Assembly (NCBI GenBank): GCA_028673005.1
Contig: CM054117.1
Location: 48,825,370 to 48,889,369 of the forward strand
Source: Tanypteryx hageni
Lineage: Eukaryota; Arthropoda; Insecta; Odonata; Petaluridae
Direction: 5' to 3'
Length of the DNA: 64,000 nucleotides
A model generated the notes under the pieces. The model saw only the letters and a program-made list of their open reading frames with translations, was not told where the DNA came from and ran no database searches. A program made the translations under genes and the position numbers. Below, one piece after another: positions 1-11,383 of the stretch. The stretch's first letter is position 1. Every line of letters begins with the position of its first letter.

Positions 1-660
1 TAAACTCACACGAGAGTAAAATGTAAACAGAACGATTTCAACTGATGCTCAGCATAAAAAGTTTGACACAACGTCCCAAAATGTACTATCAATCGCCGAG
101 ATGAAAATCTCAAGAGCCTTCTGTCCCTCTAGCACGGAAAAATAACAGTCACGTGCCGTCAAAAATGTCTAAAATGATCATTTTTTAACTTTTGTTCAGT
201 TAAAATTTTATATAAATGATTTATAAAATAAACCAACAGTCCTGAATCCAATTGAATATGCGGAGGGAGCCTTTAAAAATTTATTTTTTTAAACCACAAA
301 AATAAGATTCATTATCCTCTTAAAAATTAAGAAAAACCGGCCGACTTACACAAGAGTGAAATGTAAATAGAACGATTTCAACTGATTCTCAGCATAAAAA
401 GTTTGACACAACGTCCCAAAATGTACTATCAATCGCCGAGATGAAAATCTCAAGATCCTTCTGTCCCTCTAGCACGGAAAAATAACAGTCACGTGCCGTC
501 TAAAATGACGGAATGTCTAAAATGATCATTTTTTAAAACTTTTGTTCAGTTGAAATTTTATATAAATGATTGATAAAATAAAACTACGGTCCTGAATCCA
601 ATTGAATATGCGGAGCGAGCCTTTAAAAAGCTTTGTTTTTAAACCACAAAAATAAGATTC
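1..660. repeat. Tandem pair of a ~310-340 bp AT-rich unit
   Basis: Positions 4-310 and 344-660 are two copies of the same sequence in direct orientation, matching almost base for base with a few substitutions and small indels. Shared landmarks are the block GAACGATTTCAACTGAT, the block ACAACGTCCCAAAATGTACT and the end AAACCACAAAAATAAGATTC. The offset is 340 at the left and 350 at the right because copy 2 carries a small insertion (AAAATGACGGAATG against AAAAATG). The array may continue to the left of the window, so this could be the edge of a satellite. I see no coding potential. Confidence 0.9.
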
Positions 661-807
661 AACCACTCAATCCCACCAGGAAAGCATTCATCCTTGAATT
701 ATATTCTCGTCCGTAGAAAATAAATAGTTCTATTGCGATAGTAAAAAAATAATAATTTCGATACCTTCGTAGCATTCTTGGCAACGAAACAGAAACTTCG
801 CGACCGC

Positions 808-810
<3 letters not shown>

Positions 811-878
<68 letters not shown>
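811..878. repeat. (GA)34 microsatellite
   Basis: A perfect GA dinucleotide run of 68 bp. Open frames across it translate only to alternating Ser-Leu and are not genes. Confidence 0.97.
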
Positions 879-879
<1 letters not shown>

Positions 880-1296
880 GTTGTGGGCAATTACAATCTG
901 GAAGATTAGAATTCTCGCCGCGGCTATTAGAAATAACGGTACTCGCGACGATTAAAAACCTTTTTTTCCCCTCCATGCTCGCTCGGTTCGTTATAAAATA
1001 TAATACAGGAGCAATCGCCCCATACCCTTAACCTAAAAAGTTTTTAATTTAATGGACGAGAGAGAATTATTTGCGCAACTTCCTCCGTCCCCTAACTCAT
1101 CCTCCCCTTTCGCCCTCTTTCCTTCCCTTATCTCGGTAACATCCTCTCTTTTCCGATGCATCTTTTACAAATACGTCTAGCTCACAATAATGAATATTCC
1201 ATCCGAGAGTTTCCTTGACTCCCGAGATGTCAAACCTCTGGGGGAGTCAATCATGCGAAGAGTAAATTGGATGGAGGAGAGAGGGAAAAAGAGTCC

Positions 1297-1369
1297 GTGT
1301 GTGTGTGTGCACGCGTGTGCACAGATAGGTGTGTGTGTGTGTGTGCGCACTCGTGCATGTGTGCGCGTT
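1297..1369. repeat. (TG)n-rich microsatellite
   Basis: Interrupted alternating purine-pyrimidine tract of TG, GC and CA steps, the kind of sequence able to adopt Z-DNA. Flanking sequence at 880-1290 and 1370-1600 is unremarkable AT-rich to purine-rich DNA with no recognisable gene. Confidence 0.9.
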
Positions 1370-1639
1370 TGAGGGATGAGAGAGTGAGAAAGAGAACCTA
1401 CATACCGTGAGAATGAGGAGACGGTGAGATAGGCGGGGTGGGGCGCGCAAAAAATAAAATGAAACAAAAGAAAAGCGGTCGAAATATGGAGAGAGGAAAG
1501 GAAATAAGGCGAGGAAAAGTTTTTTTTTCGACTGAGAAAAAGAGAGGAGGAAAAGAGGTGGAGAGAGGGAAAAAGTGAGGTGGCGGATGGAGGAACCAAT
1601 TTGATGAGATCGACGAGAAAGAGAGAGAGAGAGAGGAAA

Positions 1640-2070
1640 CGTTTACTCTTCCCCTCCCTCTCTACTCCCCCCTCTCTACTCCCCCTATCTACTCCCCCTC
1701 TCTACTTCCCCCCTCTACTCCTCCCTCTCTACTTCTCCCTCGCTTCATCTACCTTTTTCCCTCTCTCTCTCCCTCTCCTCTATATCTTTCTCCCTGCATC
1801 TCCCTCTCTCCTACCTCCCTTTCTCTCCCTCCCTTTCTCTCACTCCCTCACTCTCCCACTTTCTCTCCATCCCTCTCGCCCCCTTTCTCTCTCTCCCTCC
1901 CTTTCTCTTACTCCCTCCATCACTCCCACTTTCTCTCTCTCCATCCCTCTCGCCCCCTTTCTCTCTCCATCTCTCTCTCCCTCCTTTTCTCTCTCCATCC
2001 CTCTCTCCTTCCATTCCTCTCTCCCCCTCTCTCCTTTTCTGTCACTCCCTCCTTCTCTTTCGCGTATGCG
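1640..2070. repeat. Polypyrimidine tract (CT-rich on + strand)
   Basis: More than 400 bp in which the + strand is almost entirely C and T, made of degenerate CTCTCCCTCC-type units with local tandem repetition. The 255-residue frame through it is Ser/Leu/Pro-only low complexity, so I reject it as a gene. A related looser pyrimidine-rich stretch continues to about 2700. Confidence 0.9.
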
Positions 2071-2269
2071 CCATAATCGCCAGCCTCCGAAGCAATTTAT
2101 AATTTTTTCTCACTCCCACCCTCTTTCTCATACCCATTCTCCTCTTCGATCCCTTCCCTCTCCTCCCTCTCTATATCCTCCTCTTCCCACCTCCGGGAGA
2201 GAGAGAGAGAGAGCACGTACGTCCGGGAGAAATAACAGGAGATTAATGATAATGAAAGTTGAACTCGCT

Positions 2270-2345
2270 TCGAGAACAGGGCCTCTGACGGGATACGAAC
2301 GCGAGTCTCTACGCTCGCAACTCCGCCCACTCTTTGTAAGTCTTT
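2270..2345 (-). repeat. tRNA-like SINE head fragment
   Basis: On the minus strand the motif GCGTTCGTATCCC matches a Pol III B box (GGTTCGANTCC-like), preceded by GGGCGGAGTTGCGAGCG where a D-arm or A box would lie. This arrangement is typical of tRNA-derived SINE heads. No full cloverleaf is formed. Assignment rests only on the B-box match and layout. Confidence 0.4.
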
Positions 2346-3021
2346 GAGAAGTTAGACCTCCCAGAAACTCCTTCCATCCTCCGTCCACCTCCTCCACCGT
2401 ACACCCCCGCCGAACCCGTGCGTCTTGCCTCCCCGTTCACTCCCTGTACGCCTTGTTTCACCATCTCCCCCTCTCTCTTTATCTATCTATCTACCACTTT
2501 TTTATTCTTCGCCTTTTCCCTCACCTTTGCCCTCTCCTCTTTCCCTACCGATCTTTCCCTCCGCTCAATCGCCGCGTCTCGCTTCACCTCTTTCTTCCCC
2601 TCCTCAGTACGCCTTTCTTTATTCTCCCATTGGCCATCCATCCCTCTTTTTTCGTTCTTAAAAGAGACTCCTCCCGTATTTCTTTCTTCCACAGAAGACA
2701 CGCCAAGCTGGCGGGCCGCATGCGGCCCTCCCCACGCCTTTTATGCGCCCCGAATGATGCGTTTATTTGAAAAATCCTTTGTAAAAATGTTTCCTTTTCC
2801 TGAAACGTAGAAAAGATTGCTTGATTTAGCTACAGTATGGCATAATTTTCTCAATTACAGTTTGCTAATGGAAAAATTACCGCACTGACGTGAAGATCAA
2901 GTCGACTTTTGCTAGATTGTGGCCCTCGTTAGACAATAATCTAAATGCTGACCTTCCATAGCGTCTATCGCTTTAATACGGCCCTGATATCCCACCGAAT
3001 TTGAAATCTCTGCTGTGAATA

Positions 3022-3063
3022 AGCACTTAATTTTTTTAAATGAAAACAAATACTTATGTATAT

Positions 3064-3127
<64 letters not shown>

Positions 3128-3150
3128 TCAGGTAACTCCAATAGCCACAA
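3022..3150 (+). repeat. Hairpin-family left-arm fragment interrupted by (TA)n
   Basis: GAATAAGCACTTAA at 3019-3032 and CTCAGGTAACTCCAATAGCC at about 3128-3147 match the left arm of the dispersed hairpin family seen intact at 53001-53188. An (AT)n run at about 3073-3126 sits between them, inside the arm. The loop and right arm are absent. Confidence 0.6.
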
Positions 3151-3159
3151 CAATTCTCT

Positions 3160-4011
3160 AGTGCATTCGTGATGCGGAGGGCTTCTCTTCCACTCTCTCT
3201 CTCTCGCTCTTCTTCTATCTCTCGAATCGCCTCATTCGCTCTTAATTCTCACTATTTAATCATTCTCGCGGTTTATTCATTTCGTCCTACTCTCTCACTG
3301 TATCTTTCGCCCTCTCACTCTCTCTGTCTTCCTCACAATGACCGTTGCAATGCTCGACGCGGGGCGTGGTCTTCGCTGGAATTCCTGATTTATAAAGAAG
3401 GTCTACGGCTAGAATTCCTGATTTATATAGGAAAGACGGTTTAAGTTCTCGCGAAGGGGGGGGGGCGAGAATACTCGAGAGATTCCTCTTAAGGATGGTG
3501 CGAATAACTTTCGAGCTGTTTCGAAGGCGGGATACAAATCCCAACGTTTCTGAAAAAATCTTCGTTATTTTATACCTTTTTGTTCAAATAAGGGAAGGGG
3601 TCAAAGAATTAGAAATAATAACGTTCTTCAAACCTGCGTGGGCGCAAAAATATGAGGGAAAAGGAGCATGATGTATCTTTGCGCATATCGTGGAAGCTTA
3701 AAAGGGCGAATGATACGATTCGCCAAGGAATATTGATTATAAATTTTATATAAAAACGCCATAAAACTGATGAAGAAATACTGGAATTTGCTAAAGCAGA
3801 TGAGTAAAACTCCCTCCACGCCCTTCGTATGAATCGTAGTAGAATTACAGAATATAATTTATTAAAAAAATTGTTTGTTGATCAAAATTTCCCTTGCTTA
3901 CTTTGTTATGAATTCCCTTGCACAACGCTTTGAGAAAATTTACTGCCTTTTGGAAAAAGTCACATTCACGTAAGGCAACGAACTTTTCACATCACAATGA
4001 AAGATAAATGT
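3160..4011. other. No recognisable gene; short duplication and G-run
   Basis: Contains an imperfect direct duplication around GAATTCCTGATTTATA at about 3377-3431 and a run of ten G at about 3455-3466. The remainder is AT-rich sequence in which I see no coding, RNA or transposon signature. Confidence 0.6.
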
Positions 4012-4060
4012 TTTTATTTGGGCGAGGTTGTGACTTGTTACACACGCAAGATGTGGATCT
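4012..4060 (-). repeat. Possible LINE 3' end remnant
   Basis: On the minus strand, AACCTCGCCCAAATAAAAAC resembles the 3' terminal segment of the LINE at 24396-25862 (AATCTCGCCCAGATAAAGAC), matching about 16 of 20 positions. It suggests an older, strongly truncated copy of the same or a related non-LTR family. Short match, so tentative. Confidence 0.35.
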
Positions 4061-6381
4061 CGCTCCATTCAGGACCGCCTGAAACTAAATTTCATACGTG
4101 TTGGGTGAACAAGCGTCTCACTTATTGAACCGCGTATAATAAAATCTACATTGGTAAAGCTCGCATTGGACAAGGGTTTATCACATTCAAATCACACCTA
4201 ATAAAATAATAACTAGGTCAAGTCCATTAAATTTTCATCTTTGTACAAAAATGACGGCAGATACGAATACACTAAAGTATTCTCATTTCAAACGATGAAT
4301 TCTCGATTCCAGTAAAATAGGGAAAATTCTCCGAATTAAAATAAAAATACGTCTGCTCAGTATGCCGCATGATAGGGCGTAGATTCGGTTCTAAGACGAA
4401 AGAAAGGTTAATAGGCCTTTTTTTACTTTAGTTGCTTCCGGTAGGCACGCATTAATTTCGCATATATATCAAAACCGTCCCTATAATCTCGTTCCGCAAC
4501 CAATTCGTCGTTACGAAGCCGTTAAAACGTTTTTTTCAGAAATTCGAATCGCGACGCAAAGGCATGGATTTGAAACGGCGTGACACTTGGCATTCCCTCT
4601 CTCAATCTATCTCTCTTTCTCGTTCCCAGACTTCGCGCGCGCGCGCAAATACGGAGATAATGAACGCCCGGAATCCATCAGAGGGCGTCGCGGCGGAACA
4701 ATAGGTTCCACGGATAGTGTTCGCTTTGCCCTCAATAAATTACGACCCGCGCTTTGAAAAAGGATAAATAAAAAAGTCTTTTAAGGCGTCCTTCATCGCG
4801 TCGAAGAATTTCCGCCACAGGTCTCTTTCTCCGTCGCTCTAAACACACCCTCGCTCCGAGCTAGATTCGAACCACGCCTGCCTCGAGTGAGAAAGAGAGA
4901 GAGAGGGACAGGGAATTGAAGCCAAGAGACTATTTTTAATGGGATAGCGTGAACACAGAGCGGATTTAATATGCAACTAAGCGACCGATTCGTTTTTTTG
5001 TCTTAATCTTCGGCTTTTAAATTTCATATGCGCGAGGGGTTTCGATGCATGTTGTGTGTACGTACTTGGTGCTCATTACTATATTAGCTTGCTCGAAGAT
5101 GAATCTCGCTGAAATATCAAACAGCTAAGGGGTGCGAAAATTTCCGACGCTTCGCTACTGTAGTCACGAGCGGAGTAAAATCAAATGCTCTTTTAAATTG
5201 ATTTCATTCGTTCCAAAGCGAAAGATTATACTACTATCGATAAATTAAATTAACCGTCCCCTAAAAACTTGAAGGCGCCATAAAGCAAATTGGACATTTA
5301 ATTTCCTTTATTCGAGCCAAATCGTTTTCTTTTTTCACAATAAATGAAGAATACGAATCGACTGTGCCAATTAGACGTCCAACTACTTATATAGGTTGTG
5401 CTCGAGAAATGTGCTCAAAACGTTTCCGGAAATATTCTTGGTGGCAGATTATTAATTTTTTTCCTCCGGGTTTCTTTAAAATCCTTTCATAGCAATTGAA
5501 AGAATAATCGAGCCATGTATTTCCTAAGCTGACAAATGAAATACGATAAATCAATTTCTTTACGATTTCCATGTCATGGCTAAACTGCTCGATGTATGCT
5601 TGTAAATCGCTGGAACTTTTCCGAGAACTACTGCGAAAAAACACGTCCTTCGTCCTTTTCCGGAGCCAGCAAAGATGTCGCGCCAGGAGGAGTAACACTA
5701 TCCCGGTAACATTTCAAGTGCGATTTTGAAATCTACTCGCCTATAATGTAAACATTTAATATAAATAAGTGAAAATAAACTCATGTCTTAAATTATGCCA
5801 TAATTCTACGATACTGGAATGAAGGTCGACCTCGTGTACACGATTGTCAACGTACTTTCCCGCAGTCCCTGCGTCATTTACATATTATGCGGCGTAATAC
5901 ATATGACCTACGGCGTATCGCGGCACAACAAACGCTAAAAAGGACTTTCAAAGTTCACATTTTCAAATGAAATGAATTGTCATTAAAACAGATTTAGATC
6001 CATCGACCTCACTTAGCGTTGTTTTGATTCCCCGGTCCTTTGGTTTTTTTATTTCACTGATTCTGTTTTTCGTTAACTTGTAAACGTTACTGTGTAAATT
6101 TCTCTTGAACTACTGTCTGATTTTGAATTTATCGATAGAAAATGTAGAGAGATGATCAATCACATAATTTCACTGTATGGAATATGCCGCAATCCTACCA
6201 GATAAAGTTTTTAATTATTCACGTTTATTTGCATTACCTTTGAAAGATTTCAAAACCCAGCAGTGGTGCCTGTCGAGGGCAAAACGCTGAATTCACGCGT
6301 AATGAAAAATTACGTATGGTAAAAGCACAAAGGATATTCTTCAAGGAGCACGATGCGAGCGCGGTTTTTGTCACTATAGTG
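4061..6381. other. No recognisable gene
   Basis: AT-rich sequence with a (GC)n run near 4632-4646. A 103-codon open frame lies on the minus strand at 5387-5698. It has mixed composition but matches no family I know, has no neighbouring exon-like frame and is of a length expected by chance. I do not call it a gene. Confidence 0.6.
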
Positions 6382-6641
6382 CAGAGTTTTTCAACTTTTT
6401 CTGTGGCGACCACCAAGTTGTAATGTGAAATATCAAGTGAGCACCAATATATTTTTGTAGAAATAAGACTGATCATACATAAAACAAACGCATAAGTTGT
6501 ACTTAAACACGTTTAGAAAGAAACAACCGAAAAAATAAAATTACCGGCACTAAGAAACTCGATTTCAAGCCTCAGAGAAGAGCATAACCAGGTTGCCAAA
6601 GAGCACAGCGGTGCTCGCGAGCACCAGGTTTGGATCTCCTG
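6382..6641. mobile_element. hAT-like non-autonomous DNA transposon
   Basis: The left end CAGAGTTTTTCAACTTTTTC and the reverse complement of the right end (CAGGAGATCCAAACCTGGTG) follow the CAGNG...TCCAA pattern of hAT terminal inverted repeats. A perfect 16-bp palindrome GGTGCTCGCGAGCACC lies just inside the right end (6610-6625). No transposase frame is present. Flanking octamers CTATAGTG and CCACAGAA do not match, so the target duplication is decayed or the ends are mis-set. Confidence 0.5.
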
Positions 6642-6925
6642 CCACAGAAGATAAAAGCGCTCTCAAACCCAGCATTTATGATTCCACAATTCCGCAATTT
6701 AATTCAAACTCGCGCCATTTTTTATTTCGCATCCTTAGCGGAAAACGTCGCCATAAAAATCTTAAACACGCATTGCGCGAAAGGTTTTCCCCCTCTACAA
6801 AACCTTCCCACCCCATTAGCCTGCTTCTCTAGGTTCGACGTCGAAATCACCTTTTGTATTTAATTCGGTTCCGATAAAAGTTTTTGTTTGCGCCATTTCT
6901 TCGCTTTTTATAATCAAGGCATTGA

Positions 6926-7115
6926 GGAAGGGAGGGAGAAAGAGTGGAGGAAATGAGTAGGAGGGAAAGAGGGTGAGGGAGAGGAAGGGAAGGACACAAG
7001 GAGAGAGGGGGAGGAAGAGACAGGGGGAGGACGATGGAGCGGGAGGGAAAGAGAGATTAAGGGAGAAAGACGAGAGAGAGATTAAAGGAGGGGTGAGAAA
7101 CAGGAGAGTAAAATT
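6926..7115. repeat. Polypurine tract (GA-rich on + strand)
   Basis: About 190 bp of almost pure A/G on the + strand with GGGAGA and GGAAGG variants. Frames on both strands are low complexity and were discarded. Confidence 0.85.
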
Positions 7116-7581
7116 TTTATCCTCTCTCCCTCTATCTTCCATTTACTGCCGCCTTTTATTGCGATCCGAAGTCTCCTCTCGATAGGCAAAGGGCGAGAAG
7201 AGCCCCTTCTCTTAACTCCGCAACGTGTTTCTTAAGCTTTTTGTCTCGGCTGATTTATCATTGTCACCCTACGAAGCGACCTTGACCTCGCTTGAAAAAT
7301 CCACCCCTCCCTTTCGCTCCCGCTTTGAACGACGGCCTTTTATGGCGAAACACGAATCCGGCGGCGGGAAGAAAACAATTAATTTGACGCGCGGCGGTTA
7401 ATCGCCTTTTTTATGAAGCGTGGGGTATGAAAAACGCTCGTTATTGAGAAATTTTCTAAAATTCCGCTTTTGATTAAGGCCATCACGGACGTTTACCTTA
7501 TCCGGCCTTCACAGAGCTTTCACAACACACCCATCCCTCGCTTTTCCCGGCTCCTGCGTTCCTGGAAAAGACAGCGTAAAT

Positions 7582-8291
7582 CAGGGGTCTCCAACCTTTC
7601 GGCACCCAAGATCTACTTTTCGCTTGTAAATTTACCGAGGATCGACCCAAAGGCGTACCTACGACTACGTGGGCCATGATGCGAGAAATACTGTTTTGAG
7701 CGGGGGGAGGGGGGAAATTCTCCGCAAATTTATCCCAAACTTTAGGAGACAAAAACCAGCATCATCACCTGTCCTACTTAACATGCCCCACCAATTCGAT
7801 TTGAGTTCAACAAACCGAAATAAAACTTTGTTTGAATTTTCGTTCTGAACAAGAGAATGTTTTACTTACAATAAAATTTCATTAATAGTACAGAAAAAAC
7901 ATATGTTATGAGGCATTATTTACTGAATTAATGCGAACTCTGACACTGCATATTTTGTACGATATGCACTGGAAAACTCTGGTGTGTAAGTTGATACTGG
8001 AAGTCGAACACTATCACAAAGTCTGTTAAGCTGGCGCGACGCTTGGTTGTGGTGCCATTCATCCAAGAAAACGTTGACTCACAAATATATGGAGCCAAGT
8101 ACTGAATTCACTTTCAAAGCTACATTCACTAATGGACTATGTATAAGAATTTCCATCAACCAAAGTCGAAATCTATATCGTCTCAACATTTCTCACTTGA
8201 TTCAATTAAAAGTAAGGGAAGGCTCCGCGATCGACTTTAGAAGAGTCAAAGATCGACCGGTCGATCGCGATCGACCGGTTAGAGACCCCTG
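7582..8291. mobile_element. hAT-like non-autonomous DNA transposon, ~710 bp
   Basis: Left end CAGGGGTCTCCAACCTTTCG and right end, read as reverse complement, CAGGGGTCTCTAACCGGTCG agree over the first 15 bases with one mismatch. CAGGGGTCTCCAA is a classic hAT terminus. Flanking octamers GCGTAAAT and GTGCAAAG agree at 5 of 8 positions, compatible with a decayed 8-bp target duplication. Just inside the right end are nested GATCGACCGGTCGATCG palindromes. The interior carries no transposase frame that I can recognise. Confidence 0.8.
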
Positions 8292-8863
8292 GTGCAAAGC
8301 GAAACCGTGCAAAGTGGGATATATATCTCCATAGTAATGGATGAGGTTCCTATTGAGCGCCGTGGCTAGTTTAACATGCAGTACATAAGTTGCAGTATAT
8401 TCGTAAGTGCATCTTTAATCCTTTATAATAACCCCTGAGTCGAACTGAAACGTTGTATGATTTTTAATGCTTGGAGATGGTTCCAAAACCGCCCTAAAGT
8501 TAGACTTAAAACCGCTAAATTCGTATGTGCTCTCTTAAAGTAAAACCACCCCAAAAAAACGTGTATCGCTGAACCGCGAAATCCGATTTCACTGCGGGCA
8601 CGAATTTCTAAAATTGAGTTTGCTGCTGTTAACAAGATCTTCGTACCGAGCCAAATGTGTTTTTTTTAAAGGGATGATGCAAACTAAATAAATATTAATA
8701 AAAGATAATTTCACTTTGGCATAAATGTTCAACTTTCAGCGCTGTCGGAATTAACAATATGAGATCTCATCAGGAATCGGTATATGGTGTTTTAAGCGCA
8801 ATACTAACCGAGCATATTTTGTCCTCGTGGGATTCATAGCGCCTTAATCCTGAGCAACTTGGG

Positions 8864-8990
8864 TCTTCATGTAAAGTGGTCGTGATTGTAGTCCGATTTT
8901 AACCAAAATTTCAATTAGCCGATAAATTTTAGCAAGAATTCCCAATACCCAATCTCATTAAAATATGTCCAGCGGTTCTCGAGTTGTCAA
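8864..8990 (-). repeat. Isolated inverted unit of the neighbouring tandem element
   Basis: TCTTCATGTAAAGTGGTCGT, ACCAAAATTTCAATTAGCCG and TGTCCAGCGGTTCTCGAGTT are reverse-complement relatives of the units inside the element at 9160-10148 and closely resemble its inverted right-hand unit at 9955-10080. This copy lies outside the inverted ends, so it is either the remnant of a second insertion or a rearranged part of the same one. Confidence 0.7.
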
Positions 8991-9159
8991 ATTTTTTTTT
9001 TTTGGAATAAACAAAAGAAGATCGAAAATCATATAATTAGGTAAATACGTCAATTTCCTTTTCTTTAAATTTATAGCAAACCTTACGTTTTACGGGAAAA
9101 ATTATTTGATAAGAAATGTATTTAATTATTTTATTAAACTTTTGTTCTCAATATTTTTA

Positions 9160-10148
9160 TGCGTTCTTTGCACGAAGTGAACGCATATAGGGGAGGTCGT
9201 TTCCGCCCGTCCGTCCGCATGTTAAAATTCGGAAACTGCTGGATGTATTATGATGAAATTTGGTATTGGGGAGTTTTGCTAAAATTGGTCGGCCAATTCC
9301 AATTTTGGTCAAAATCGGACAACAATGATGACCACTTTACATGAAGACCTACAATGTTCCATTGTTTCAACTCGGGAACCGATAAACGTATTTTGATGAA
9401 ATTTGGTATTGGGAAGTTTTGTTAAAATACGACCACTAACATGACCTACAAATAGTTGACGAAGTTCCTTTGTTTCATCTCGGGAACCGTTTGACATATT
9501 TTAATAAAAATTCGTATTGGGAAGTTTTGCTAACATTGGTCGCCTGATTCCAATTGTGGTTAAAATCAGGCAACAATTACGACCACTTTACATGAAGACC
9601 TACAAGTAGTTGACAATGTTCCTTTTTTCAACTCGGGAACCGCTTGACATATTGTGATGAAATTTGGTATTGGGAAGTTTTGTTAAAATTAATTGATCGA
9701 TTCCAATTTTGGTTAAAATCAGACAATAATTACGACTACTTTACATGAAGACCTACATGTAGTTGACAACGTACCTTGCTTGCTTCTCGTTAAATTCTCA
9801 TTTGATCGAAAAATATCGAGAACATTGTGAAATCTCAAAGAGCACATTTGGAAACTCTGTGTACTCCGACATGGAGTACACCTTTCCAATATTGTTTTTC
9901 TCTCAGATGAGTAATTAACGAGATTCCTACTAATTACGTTGTGAACTACATGTGGGACTTCATGTAAAGTAGTCTTAATTATTGTGCGGTTTAAACTAAA
10001 ATTGGAATCGGTAGACCAATTTTAGCAAAACTCCCAAATACCAAATTTCATCGAAGTGCGTCCAGTGGTTCCCGAGTGTAAATATGCGGACGGACGGACG
10101 GACAGATACGACCTCCCCTATATGCGTTCACTTCGTGCAAAGAACGCA
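9160..10148. mobile_element. TA-flanked inverted-repeat element with tandem core
   Basis: Positions 9160-9200 and 10108-10148 are perfect 41-bp inverted repeats, extended less perfectly through a (CCGT)n stretch to about 9220 and 10088. Both ends are bordered by TA, suggesting a TA target duplication as in Tc1/mariner-type insertion. Inside are four direct, diverged copies of a unit of up to ~152 bp beginning near 9254, 9393, 9505 and 9657, each with ATGAAATTTGGTATTGGGAA-type and CTCGGGAACC motifs, then one inverted copy near 9955-10080. There is no transposase frame. The superfamily is not determined from sequence alone. Confidence 0.85.
9254..9770 (+). repeat. Four diverged direct tandem units
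   Basis: Units start near 9254, 9393, 9505 and 9657. Each carries TATTGGGGAGTTTTG or TATTGGGAAGTTTTG, then a TTGGTTAAAATCRG-like block, then ACTTTACATGAAGACCTACA and CTCGGGAACC. The second unit has an internal deletion, giving spacings of about 139, 112 and 152 bp. They form the core of the surrounding inverted-repeat element. Confidence 0.85.
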
Positions 10149-10586
10149 TAAGAGGAAATTTTTCGCGGCCGAAAATTTAGCTGAATAAGTCAGAAAACTG
10201 ATAGAAATATCGGCGAAATGTCTCTTAGGTATTTACTACAATTTTAAAAAGAAATAAATTCTCGTTATATTAATGTTTGACACCCCTAGGTGCAATATAA
10301 AAGTTTTTGCACATAAACGGATAGTGTGTGGCCGTTATGTGCGTTTTCGTTCAATGGAATTCGATATGCCGAAGTGAGGAAAGAGAAACACTATAAAAAT
10401 GTCCTATTATCATAGCACAAATAAAGGGGAATCTATCTATATATTCAAGTTATTCATTTACACCAAAGTATATCATTAATATAAAAACAGTTTTGATAAA
10501 ATAAAACGATTTTAACGCGCGTTCGTCCCTGAGCGTCAATTTGTCAATATTCCACATAAAATAAACTTGGCTTATTATGATAATGA

Positions 10587-11356
10587 CTAGCTGGCGCGCG
10601 TCACACATGTGACGCAAATCGAAGACAGCCTTCTTGTTCAAAGAAATAAAACACTTCTATCTAACTATATAATTTGCATTTTAAAACAATTAGTACGTCA
10701 AATTTACTTTTAATTTTTCGTTAATTTTAATAATGAGCAATGGAAAAATAAAAGTAATATAATAAAGTTAAATGAATTAAAAAGTTAAGTTAAAAACTTC
10801 AGGATATACTACATTCTTAATTTTGTTATCGCGACTGGATAAAATTTCTGAATTCTCTTGCCATCGTACTCGTGACATGGCGACATAGAGCTGTCCATGT
10901 GCAAAAACCTGATTTTGTAAGAGTAATCCCACGGTATAAAATGTTTGGCTATGACTTTTAATAATCGTCATGGCAAAGGCTAACGTTATTGGAAACTGAC
11001 GACGCTTCATCTCGAACGAAAACTCGCTATCGCCTGTCAGTGTCACATCGAATTTAGGAAGTATAACAGCTCAGCCTTTATTACTAAGATATTTCATATA
11101 TAAATGTGTTCCACTGCGAAGAAGCATTACGACAGCGCCAATCCTGAGACGTAATTTATGCGGTGGTATTCCTTGCGGAGTAAGCGAATTTAAAAATTCC
11201 GTTGGAAAGTTAGCTCTTTCATCTTCTGTTCAGTAGATATCTCATCGATGCTGACATACACCGCTTCATGTTGTCCTGGAGCCAAAGTCATTCTGTCGAG
11301 GATTTCGTTGTTGATCGCAATGTAGTCGACATTCTTGGGCGCTAATATTTTTAATA
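10587..11356 (-). mobile_element. Helitron, 5'-truncated with preserved 3' end
   Basis: Rolling-circle transposon remnant on the minus strand. Its 3' end has the three Helitron hallmarks: a hairpin with a perfect 7-bp stem (GCGTCAC/GTGACGC, plus-strand 10598-10604 and 10609-10615), terminal CTAG seven bases further on (10587-10590), and a T as the next base outside. Upstream on the same strand is broken helicase coding sequence. Homology stops at about 11356, where unrelated sequence begins, so the Rep domain and most of the helicase are gone. Confidence 0.85.
10777..11355 (-). pseudogene. Helitron PIF1-like helicase, C-terminal remnant
   Basis: The minus strand encodes, in order, ILAPKNVDYIAINNEILDRM, a segment with [14 protein letters not shown] and [19 protein letters not shown], then KRRQFPITLAFAMTI, QTFYTVGLLL and HGQLYVAMSRVR. 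These are the conserved C-terminal motifs of the PIF1-family DNA helicase of Helitron RepHel proteins. Coding is broken by a frameshift at about 11218-11245 and by an in-frame TGA at 11071-11073. After that stop the last segment stays open to the stop at 10777. In intact elements the protein unwinds DNA during rolling-circle transposition; this copy cannot make it. A host PIF1 gene is unlikely, given the Helitron 3' terminus about 160 bp downstream. Confidence 0.9.
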
Positions 11357-11383
11357 GTATTTTTATTGAACTTTCTCCAACAC

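Noticed and set aside
1580..2347. 255-codon open frame
   Set aside because: Ser/Leu/Pro low complexity from a CT tract.
5387..5698. 103-codon minus-strand frame of ordinary composition
   Set aside because: No recognisable family, no partner exons, and a length expected by chance in 64 kb.
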